Part shown: positions 9,779 through 16,262 of the stretch, in pieces
Layout of the letters: each line of letters starts with the position of its first letter
How positions within the stretch are numbered: the first letter of the stretch is position 1
Assembly (NCBI RefSeq): GCF_001557535.2
Contig: NZ_CP014306.1
Coordinates: 3,286,001-3,350,000, forward strand
Reading direction: 5' to 3'
DNA: 64,000 nt
Source: Burkholderia sp. PAMC 26561
Lineage (GTDB): Bacteria; Pseudomonadota; Gammaproteobacteria; Burkholderiales; Burkholderiaceae
Translations under genes and position numbers: made by a program
The notes under the pieces: generated by a model
The model's database searches: none
The model's input: only the letters and a program-made list of their open reading frames with translations
Told to the model about the DNA's origin: nothing

Positions 9779-9814
9779 GGCCAACCCGGGTTCAACGAAT
9801 CTATGGAGGTAACA

Positions 9815-10069
9815 ATGAAGAAAATTTCTCTGGCAGTTCTGGTTTCCCTTAGTGCAATCACCGGTACGGCTTTCGCCCAGTCGGACCAAGGCGTCTCCAT
9901 GAGCACCGATCCAGGCAAAATCTCTGATATCGAGCAGCGCGCACAAGCCCTGCAATCGAATCAGGCGAACATGCAGGAAATGCCGGCCCACAAGACCGGC
10001 GAGCACCACAAGAAATCAGGCTCCAAGCATTCGAAAAAGGCGGCGCACGCTGCCGGCGCGAGCCAATAA
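9815..10069 (+). CDS. Small secreted His/Lys-rich protein
   Basis: 84 residues: signal peptide MKKISLAVLVSLSAITGTAF then AQ, followed by a short helical segment (ISDIEQRAQALQSNQANMQE) and a basic tail rich in His, Lys and Ala (HKTGEHHKKSGSKHSKKAAH). A textbook GGAGGT sits 4 bases before this ATG, so I prefer it to the upstream ATG at 9773. Single-gene unit with its own terminator. The tail could bind metal or nucleic acid, but that is inference; no named family is recognised. Confidence 0.75.
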   Translation: MKKISLAVLVSLSAITGTAFAQSDQGVSMSTDPGKISDIEQRAQALQSNQANMQEMPAHKTGEHHKKSGSKHSKKAAHAAGASQ

Positions 10070-10121
10070 GCCCTCGGGGCAAAACGTAGAGGCGGCGCGC
10101 AAACGTTAGCCGTCAGACACG

Positions 10122-10162
10122 GAGCCGGATAAATGCACGAGGCGTTTATCCGGCTCTTTTTT
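10122..10162 (+). terminator. Rho-independent terminator
   Basis: A 12-bp stem GAGCCGGATAAA/TTTATCCGGCTC with an 11-base loop, followed by six Ts. It ends the transcript of the secreted protein at 9815-10069. Confidence 0.9.
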
Positions 10163-10288
10163 GGCCAGGGTTTTTCCGCAGGGAAAGGTGCCTGGTTCAA
10201 GCCGCCGATACATGATGCGGCCTTCAATCCGGCGGTATGCTACATTCCGCGTCGATAAATTGAATCGCACCCGTGTGCGGAGGATCGT

Positions 10289-10552
10289 ATGAGCAACATC
10301 CAGCTGGATATTGAATGGACCGAAGCGGCATCGCGCAAGATTGAAAAGCTGATGCCGCGCAATGCGAAGGACAAGGACGCCTACCTCGCCCTACCGCCCG
10401 TGGAATGCCTGCCTATGGAAGGCGACGTGCTGTTCCTGGGCCCGGACGGCAAGCAGCAGCCGTTTATCGTTGCCGAGCGCCAGTATCACCACGACGGCGA
10501 CGCCGACTGGACCATCATCCTGATTCTCGACGTCCCCCAGGAAACGCACTGA
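10289..10552 (+). CDS. Small conserved-looking hypothetical protein
   Basis: 87 residues, soluble, with GGAGG 6 bases before the ATG. The sequence has an ordered beta-rich second half (EGDVLFLGPDGKQQPFIV, DADWTIILILDVP). No catalytic motif or named domain is recognised. It is converging on the monooxygenase gene that follows. Confidence 0.7.
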   Translation: MSNIQLDIEWTEAASRKIEKLMPRNAKDKDAYLALPPVECLPMEGDVLFLGPDGKQQPFIVAERQYHHDGDADWTIILILDVPQETH

Positions 10553-10609
10553 CGAGCGGCTTGGCACGGCGCCTGGGGCTTCTTGCCGCCCGAAGGCACC
10601 GGTGAACGC

Positions 10610-10897
10610 TCAGAGCTTTGCGACCACGTTGATTTCGCCGCGTTCGATCAAGTCGGGCAAAGCCTTGCTGAGCGCCTTGATGTGAGGCGTCTGATTGTGC
10701 TCGGCGAGCGATGCTTCGCTTTTCCATCGCTCGAAAAACACAAATCGGCGTGGCTCCTTGATGTCGCGATGCAGGTCGTATTGAATCGCGCCCGGTTCGG
10801 CGAGCGTCGGCGCCACGATGCCCTGCAGCAGTTCCTTCAACTTCTCCTCGTTGCCAGGCTTGGCTACGAACGTTGCGACCACCGCGATTTCCGTCAT
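10610..10897 (-). CDS. Antibiotic-biosynthesis-monooxygenase (ABM) domain protein
   Basis: 95 residues forming one ABM dimeric alpha/beta-barrel domain, YgiN-like: VVATFVAKPGNEEKLKELL, GAIQYDLHRDIKEPRRFVFF, RWKSEASLAEHNQTPHIKAL. Relatives oxidise quinols or other small aromatics without cofactor; the substrate here is unknown. The candidate small RNA lies directly upstream on the same strand and ends in its own terminator. Confidence 0.85.
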   Translation of the reverse strand: MTEIAVVATFVAKPGNEEKLKELLQGIVAPTLAEPGAIQYDLHRDIKEPRRFVFFERWKSEASLAEHNQTPHIKALSKALPDLIERGEINVVAKL

Positions 10898-10969
10898 GTT
10901 CAGACTCCCAGATTAAAGGGGCAAGCATAACGTTCGCGCAGCACTTTCGCAGAAATCAAGCGCCGCAAG

Positions 10970-11080
10970 AAAAAAGCCCGCGTTCCCATTTGGGAGCGCG
11001 GGCAAAAGCCGTCGCCCTACGAGGATAGGCGACGGGGCCATCGAGATCCGCTTGGCCAGCGGATCGCAATTCGTGAAAGA
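10970..11080 (-). ncRNA. Candidate small RNA with three stem-loops
   Basis: On the minus strand three stems follow one another: GATCCGC/GCGGATC with a 7-base loop (11045-11065), CCGTCGCC/GGCGACGG with an 11-base loop (11009-11035), and a terminator stem GCCCGCG/CGCGGGC with an inner CCCA/TGGG (10976-11003) followed by six Ts (10975-10970). No open frame covers it, and the nearest upstream gene, bamC, already has its own terminator at 11387-11415. The 5' end is a guess; no convincing promoter was found. It resembles an Hfq-type or structured sRNA, but no known family is recognised. Confidence 0.5.
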
Positions 11081-11386
11081 TAAAACAGGTCGGCACGGAC
11101 AATGTGGAGCGTGGCGCACTACATCGCAGGCGTCACGCAGATTACATGCCATGGATGCAATGTAACCCCTATGCGGTTGATTCCTATAAGCTTTCCCGCA
11201 CATAAAACCGCAGAAAGCGCTTTGCTCCGATTCGTGTAACGCTCATCCGTAACGTGACATCGATTACATGCGGCTCGCTCGATATCTTCGACGAAGCTTA
11301 AGCGCCCACAAATGATTTCCACGCGTGCTACCGCGCATTCCAATACGAGGGTTTGCTCTAAATCGCCATTGGCGTTTCGCAGGCAT
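11081..11386. other. Non-coding stretch upstream of the candidate sRNA
   Basis: No coding frame is supported. It contains two copies of GATTACATGC (11140-11149 and 11262-11271), several GTAAC/TTACAT words, and a dyad of TTACAT and ATGTAA spaced 12 bases (11142-11165). These look like regulatory sites, perhaps for the sRNA candidate. Confidence 0.4.
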
Positions 11387-11415
11387 AAAAAAACCCGCCT
11401 AGGCTCAGGCGGGTT
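11387..11415 (-). terminator. Rho-independent terminator of bamC
   Basis: Stem AACCCGCCT/AGGCGGGTT with a 6-base loop, then seven Ts on the minus strand. It lies 35 bases past the bamC stop. Confidence 0.9.
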
Positions 11416-11449
11416 CGTTCGAGACAGTCCGAAGATCTTTACTCCGGGC

Positions 11450-12658
11450 TCAGCGCAATTGATCGTCGAGCAAGGCCATGATCTGTCGTGCTTGCGGCGA
11501 CGAGTCCACATTCCCCTTGCTGTCGATGATCGACACCCGGGTTTGCGTTTCCGTGAGCGCACGGACGTTGACTTCGTAATTTTTCGGAAGCTTTTCTTTC
11601 TTGCCGTGGAACACCTGGTTCCAGAAGCCCTGCTCCGCCGCAGTCATGTCCTTCGGATCGACATAACGGACAAAATAAATTCCGCGGCCACGATCACGGT
11701 CATCGACCGTGAAGTTGGTCCGGTCGAGCGCAAGACCGACGCGCAGCCACGCGCGGTCGTACGCCTCCGGCAACGTGATCTCATCCGAAGTGGCTTCGGG
11801 AATCACGTCTTCCTTGATCGGCGTCTGTGCCGCCAGCGCAACGTTCTGCGCCGCGCGCGACGATGCCGTCGCCGCCGATGGTCCACTCGCCGCCGCTGCC
11901 GCCATGGCGGCGTCGCTCATGCCTGTCTGTCCGCTTGCCTGCCGCGCATCTGCCAACGCGAGCGACGACATGAGGCGCTTGAGGTACTCGCCTTCCAGGG
12001 CCGGGTCGTTCGGTTTGGCTTGCCATTGGCTGTTGTCGTTGTTCGTGCCTGTCAGCGCCTCGCGCATGCCCTTCTGACTCACGAACACATAAGTGCCGCC
12101 GTTCGGACCCGCTTCCAGGCGAGTACGGTACTTGTTGCGCTCGGCAGCCACGTACGAGTTGCCCGTTGCAATGGACAGCGTGTTGCGAATCAGGCCGTCT
12201 GAAATCTGTGGATGCGTTTCGTTCCAGTCGGTTTCCATGACGCCCTTGTCACGCGCGTCCACAACGAGCAGAAAACCCTGTTCCTGCCAGAAGCGGCGAA
12301 TCTGCGGCCACGCCTGTTCCGGCGACTTGTTGTCGATGACCAGCCACCGCTCCGTACCGTCGCGCTGGATATGCATGCCGGAAACCGGCGGAATCACCGT
12401 AGGCGCGCTCGGCGCGACCTTCTGCGTCTGCTGGAGGTCGGACAGCGACGCCTGGCCACCCTGCGGCGGCAACGAGCGCTGGTCGCCCGATTCCTCGAGG
12501 AGATTGGGCGGGACGGCAAGGGATGCCTGCTTTGACCGGGAATCGCTCTTGTAATTGATTGCGTTAGGCGACGACGTACCACATCCGGCAACCAGGCCAC
12601 CCGCCAACAGGAGGGCTGCCACCTTCAAAGCCGGCTTGTTCACACGAAAATCTGTCAT
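11450..12658 (-). CDS. bamC: Outer-membrane assembly lipoprotein BamC
   Basis: BamC (NlpB/DapX) is a lipoprotein of the BAM complex that inserts beta-barrel proteins. The signal ends in a lipobox LVAGC with the lipidated Cys at residue 26. An unstructured segment with PPNLL follows, then two helix-grip domains (about 90-205, with ERWLVIDNKSPEQAWPQIRR, and about 285-400, with LPEAYDRAWLRVGLALD). Between them lies an Ala/Ser-rich linker of about 60 residues. At 402 residues it is longer than E. coli BamC. In many beta-proteobacteria bamC follows dapA; here the 480 bp upstream hold no dapA, and a promoter is visible instead. Confidence 0.88.
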   Translation of the reverse strand: MTDFRVNKPALKVAALLLAGGLVAGCGTSSPNAINYKSDSRSKQASLAVPPNLLEESGDQRSLPPQGGQASLSDLQQTQKVAPSAPTVIPPVSGMHIQRDGTERWLVIDNKSPEQAWPQIRRFWQEQGFLLVVDARDKGVMETDWNETHPQISDGLIRNTLSIATGNSYVAAERNKYRTRLEAGPNGGTYVFVSQKGMREALTGTNNDNSQWQAKPNDPALEGEYLKRLMSSLALADARQASGQTGMSDAAMAAAAASGPSAATASSRAAQNVALAAQTPIKEDVIPEATSDEITLPEAYDRAWLRVGLALDRTNFTVDDRDRGRGIYFVRYVDPKDMTAAEQGFWNQVFHGKKEKLPKNYEVNVRALTETQTRVSIIDSKGNVDSSPQARQIMALLDDQLR

Positions 12659-12710
12659 GTTTGGGAAATCCTTCCGCTACGCCACGGCGTTTTCCGTGGA
12701 TCAACCAAGC

Positions 12711-12740
12711 ATTTTACCGGTCCCGCGCGCCGCCGTGCAA
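12711..12740 (-). promoter_or_regulatory. Sigma-70-like promoter of bamC
   Basis: On the minus strand TTGCAC (12740-12735) and TAAAAT (12716-12711) are separated by 18 bases, about 50 bases before the bamC start. It fits bamC being transcribed on its own. Confidence 0.55.
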
Positions 12741-13163
12741 AAACAGTGGCCTCGCAGGTCTGCAATGGTCGTGGGCTGAGCCGGCTATTTACCTTCAAAG
12801 ATGAAATCTGCGCGCCGAAACGGACGGATCATTGCGTCGCGGCGCACCCTCAATTGCACCGTTTCGAGATCCACTTTTTGTGTCGTCCCAGCGCATCGTT
12901 TCAGTATCGGTTCAGACCGCATCGTTCAACTGAAATCTCAAAAATAGTCGCACCCACGCTTTGAGCGACAATTTATGACAATCGATCTCGTATTGTCCTA
13001 GTCATTAATTCATCACCAACACTTTGTTTAATAAGCAGTTTTAACTAATTTTTTGAGCCGCACGAAAGACCCTACAAGATAATTCCTAACTTGATTCCTG
13101 ATTACTTCGTCATCTTAAAATTAAGCCTCAATAACAAGAATGGCCACGAGAACGGAGTACATC
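12741..13163. other. AT-rich gap upstream of the DUF2844/DUF3443 pair
   Basis: No gene is supported. From about 12960 to 13140 the sequence is clearly AT-richer than its surroundings (for example around 13010-13060), so it probably holds the promoter of the pair and could bind a nucleoid protein. No confident -35/-10 pair. Confidence 0.4.
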
Positions 13164-13649
13164 ATGTCTTACCTACATACGCTCACCTCACTTCGGGCAG
13201 CGAGCGCTGTCTTGCTGGCTGCAGCGGCTGGCTCAGTGCATGCACAACTGGGATCGACGCTCGGCAATGCTGCGATTGGTTCGGGTACCTCCAACGCGCT
13301 TGCAGCGGTGATTCATCAAGCCGGTAACAGTGCGGTGCGCTGGCAGGAAACAACCGATGCCAACCAGATCCGCGTGCGGCAGTACTTATCGCCAGCGACG
13401 GGACTGGTCTACGCGGTCAGTTGGGATGGGCCAGCCATGCCCGATGTATCGGCGTTGCTCGGCACCTGGTTCGACCGGTATCGGCAAGGCGCGAGCGCTG
13501 CGCTGGAGAGCGCAAGCGGACTGCATTCATCGCGGGTGGACGGCAGCGATTTTGTCGTGGAGACGCACGTGCGCCTTCGCGACTTCAGCGGCCGCGCCTG
13601 GCTTCCCGATGCGCTGCCCGCCGGCGTTGCTGCGGCTGACATCGAATAA
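13164..13649 (+). CDS. DUF2844-type secreted protein
   Basis: 161 residues with a signal peptide (cleavage near SVHA-QL). The mature part contains VRWQETTDANQIRVRQYLSP, GLVYAVSWDGPAMPD and LLGTWFDRYR, features of the DUF2844 family, whose genes are commonly paired with DUF3443 genes in Burkholderiales. The ATG at 13164 is chosen over 13140 because CGGAG lies 6 bases upstream and the signal peptide starts there. The next gene begins 9 bases after the stop, so the two are cotranscribed. Function unknown. Confidence 0.8.
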   Translation: MSYLHTLTSLRAASAVLLAAAAGSVHAQLGSTLGNAAIGSGTSNALAAVIHQAGNSAVRWQETTDANQIRVRQYLSPATGLVYAVSWDGPAMPDVSALLGTWFDRYRQGASAALESASGLHSSRVDGSDFVVETHVRLRDFSGRAWLPDALPAGVAAADIE

Positions 13650-13658
13650 GGGGGAATC

Positions 13659-14978
13659 ATGCGAAAGAGTCCGACCCGCCTCTTGTTCCCGATGCTGATC
13701 GTCGCGTGTTTCATCCTCACGGCGTGCGGTGGAGGAGGTGGAGGCAGCGACTCCACCTCCTCCACCGCCGCCGCGCCTGCAACTGCAAGTGGTGCGCCCG
13801 CTGCCAGCGCACCTGCTGCTGCCGCGCCCGCTTCTGCCGCCACCTCCGCTTCCGCGCCAGCGGCTGCATCGAGTCCGCCAGCTAACACCGTCGCTCAGTC
13901 GACCACACCGAATGTCTTGCCCATCACGGTCGCGGCGATCGCAACGGGAACGCGCAACATGTTGCAGACAAGTGTGACGATCTGCGTGCCCGGAACGACG
14001 ACCTGCCAGACTATCGACAACATCCAGGTCGATACCGGATCGCAGGGATTGCGCATTCTTGCTTCGGCGCTCACGCCTGCTTTGGCCCTCCCTGCTGTAA
14101 CGGGAACCGGTGGCACCCCGACGGCTTCCTGCACGGTGTTTGGTTCGGGCTACACGTGGGGTTCCGTGCGTACCGCCGATGTCCATCTGGCGGGCGAAGT
14201 GGCTGCATCGACATCGATCCAGATCATCGCCGATCCAGCGGTTCCAGCCGTTCCCGCGAGTTGCAGCAACTCCGGCCTGCCCATGCTTACAGCCACCGCG
14301 CTGCGAAGCAACGGCATTCTTGGCGTCGGCCCGTTCACCGCCGACTGCGGCAGCGGCTGCGCCACCACCGCCCTGCCTCGCTGGTACTACAGTTGCACAT
14401 CTGGAGCGTGCGTGTCTGCGACGTTGCCCGTTGCTCAGCAAGTGACCAATCCGGTAAGCAATTTCGCCACCGATAACAACGGCGTCCTGATCGAGTTGCC
14501 AGCGGTGGCCGACACAGGTGCATCGAGTGTTTCCGGCACCATGACGTTCGGCATAGGCTCGCAGTCGAACAATCAATTGGAAAGCGCGCAGGTTCTGCCC
14601 GGCAACGGCGTCACCGGATTTGTGAAAACGATGTTCCAGGGCAGTACCTACGCCACGAGCTTTATCGATAGCGGTTCGAACGGCTTGTTCTTCCCGTTGA
14701 CTTCCATGCCGGGATGCGGTGTGTGGTTTTGCCCGACAGCGCCGCAGAGTCTTACTGCCAGCATTACTGGCACCAACGCTGCGACGACAAGCGTGACATT
14801 TGCCGTAGGCAACGGACTATCGCTTTTCGCGACCGGCAATAATGCGCTCAGCAATCTAGCCGGTCCCGCCAACGGCTACTTCGATTGGGGCTTGCCTTTC
14901 TTTTATGGCAGACGCGTCTTCACCGCGATCGAAGCTCAAGTGACGCCAGAGGGCCAAGGGCCTTACTACGCGTTTTAG
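13659..14978 (+). CDS. DUF3443 lipoprotein with pepsin-like aspartic protease motifs
   Basis: 439 residues: lipobox LTAC (Cys 23), a Gly run, an Ala/Ser/Pro linker to about residue 80, then a globular domain. That domain shows two D[TS]GS motifs, VDTGSQG (D125) and FIDSGSNG (D337), with NGILGVG at 219-224 between them and FDWGLPFFYGRRVFTAIE at 408-425. These occur in the order and at roughly the spacings of the two catalytic Asp loops, the DGILGLG block and the WILGDVF-type block of pepsin-family (A1) proteases. DUF3443 has no established function that I know of; protease activity is inference. It pairs with the DUF2844 gene 9 bp upstream. Confidence 0.82.
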   Translation: MRKSPTRLLFPMLIVACFILTACGGGGGGSDSTSSTAAAPATASGAPAASAPAAAAPASAATSASAPAAASSPPANTVAQSTTPNVLPITVAAIATGTRNMLQTSVTICVPGTTTCQTIDNIQVDTGSQGLRILASALTPALALPAVTGTGGTPTASCTVFGSGYTWGSVRTADVHLAGEVAASTSIQIIADPAVPAVPASCSNSGLPMLTATALRSNGILGVGPFTADCGSGCATTALPRWYYSCTSGACVSATLPVAQQVTNPVSNFATDNNGVLIELPAVADTGASSVSGTMTFGIGSQSNNQLESAQVLPGNGVTGFVKTMFQGSTYATSFIDSGSNGLFFPLTSMPGCGVWFCPTAPQSLTASITGTNAATTSVTFAVGNGLSLFATGNNALSNLAGPANGYFDWGLPFFYGRRVFTAIEAQVTPEGQGPYYAF

Positions 14979-14999
14979 GCTTGGGCGAGCGCATCGGCA

Positions 15000-15027
15000 C
15001 TGCGACTCCCTGGTGCGGGAGTCGCAG
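15000..15027. terminator. Strong hairpin between convergent genes
   Basis: A perfect 11-bp stem CTGCGACTCCC/GGGAGTCGCAG with a 6-base loop lies 21 bases after the DUF3443 stop and just before the convergent OmpA-family stop. It has no U-run on either strand, so it may stabilise 3' ends more than terminate. Confidence 0.5.
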
Positions 15028-15030
15028 CGT

Positions 15031-16131
15031 TCAATCATGAGCGTTTTCGCCGCTTTCGGCTTCAGTCCGCTGGAAGCGCAACTCCACACGCCGGTCACTC
15101 GCGAGACAAGCGACCAGCGCATGCCAGTCACGCATCTGGCATTGCGCACCCGGCGACGCTCGCCCGAAGCCCTGCGCCCTCACTTCCGCCTTCACACCGC
15201 CGGCGAGCAAATAGCGCCGGACAGCATCTGCGCGCCGCTGTGATAATCGAAGGTTGTAGGTATTGCTGCCAAAACGATCGGTAAATCCCGAAACCGAAAT
15301 CAGCTTTACAGCGCCGTCGTCGTTCAGGCCGTTCATATCGGCGATCACACCGTCGAGCTTCTGGCGTCCGTCCGCGGTGATCGATTCGACCTTGCTGCCG
15401 TTGAAAGCGAAAAGCATGTCGGTTGGCAACGCGACAACGGTCGGAGCAGAAGTTGAAGCAACACTTGGCGCATCGGCGTGTTCCGCAGGAATGCCGCAGC
15501 TTTGAAGGCTGCGCTGAACATCAGCAAGCGCCGACTGTACTTCGTCGACTTTTGCCTTGGCAGCTTCGAACTGCCGTGTCCAGGCGTCGTGCCCCGCGTG
15601 CATCAATTCGACCTCGGCACACGCAATCTGCTTTTGAGCCTGCGGACATTGCAGAACCCGCGGATCAGCGAGCGCCGCGCGCAGGCCGTCCGCCAAGTCG
15701 CTACGTAAAGGCGTGACGGTGCGCAGTGGCGGATTATCGACTGTCAGCGGTTGCGCCCCTTCCAGTCCCGCTGTGAGTCGCGCCGCTTCGCCGATGGACT
15801 CTTCCACGAAGCCCCATCGATCCCCCGCTTCAAGTTCTTTTTTCGCTGCATTGATCCAGCATTGGTCCTTGAATCCAATATAGGTGCTCTTTCGCTCGTT
15901 CATTCGGTCGAGTCGCGCCTGCAAGAGTCCGATCGCCTCATGCGGGTTGCCTACACGACCATAAAGCTCGATCCACGGCTCGACCGCTGCTCCCGCTTGC
16001 TCACTCTGCTGAACGCCGGCACCGGTTTGCAATACGGTTGCATCCTGAATGCCAAGTGTGTCGCGCACCGCTGTGTTGGCGCAGCCTGTCAGGACCAAAA
16101 GACAGGCAACGCCGAGATTGATGTTTTTCAT
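15031..16131 (-). CDS. OmpA-family peptidoglycan-binding lipoprotein
   Basis: 366 residues: lipobox LVLTGC (Cys 17), a helical middle (about 50-220) with several Cys, and a C-terminal OmpA-like domain (about 235-355). That domain has LFAFNGSKVESITADGRQKL, VSGFTDRFGSNTYNLRLSQR and RADAVRRYLLAGG, the peptidoglycan-binding signature. It sits directly downstream of, and on the same strand as, a trimeric autotransporter gene, 131 bp away. In Acinetobacter an OmpA-like protein (TpgA) in this position helps anchor the autotransporter Ata; a similar role here is likely but inferred. Confidence 0.85.
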   Translation of the reverse strand: MKNINLGVACLLVLTGCANTAVRDTLGIQDATVLQTGAGVQQSEQAGAAVEPWIELYGRVGNPHEAIGLLQARLDRMNERKSTYIGFKDQCWINAAKKELEAGDRWGFVEESIGEAARLTAGLEGAQPLTVDNPPLRTVTPLRSDLADGLRAALADPRVLQCPQAQKQIACAEVELMHAGHDAWTRQFEAAKAKVDEVQSALADVQRSLQSCGIPAEHADAPSVASTSAPTVVALPTDMLFAFNGSKVESITADGRQKLDGVIADMNGLNDDGAVKLISVSGFTDRFGSNTYNLRLSQRRADAVRRYLLAGGVKAEVRAQGFGRASPGAQCQMRDWHALVACLASDRRVELRFQRTEAESGENAHD

Positions 16132-16148
16132 TATTCGACAAGTTGAGC

Positions 16149-16174
16149 ATTCGTCGCAGATCCCTGCGACGAAT
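16149..16174 (-). other. Intercistronic hairpin between autotransporter and lipoprotein genes
   Basis: A perfect 11-bp stem ATTCGTCGCAG/CTGCGACGAAT with a 4-base loop ends 18 bases before the lipoprotein start codon. There is no U-run, so it is not a classic terminator; it may set mRNA stability or translation of the downstream gene. Confidence 0.6.
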
Positions 16175-16190
16175 TGGAGTTACGCGCCGC

Positions 16191-16220
16191 GACGTGTTGC
16201 GACGCATTGCAACGTGTTGC
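16191..16220. repeat. Three 10-bp tandem repeats
   Basis: GACGTGTTGC, GACGCATTGC and AACGTGTTGC in direct succession in the 131-bp gap between the autotransporter and the lipoprotein gene. The 10-bp period places each copy on the same DNA face. Confidence 0.6.
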
Positions 16221-16262
16221 GGCAACGAGTGGTGGCTGGGTGGCCTGCTGTTCAAGCCGGCC

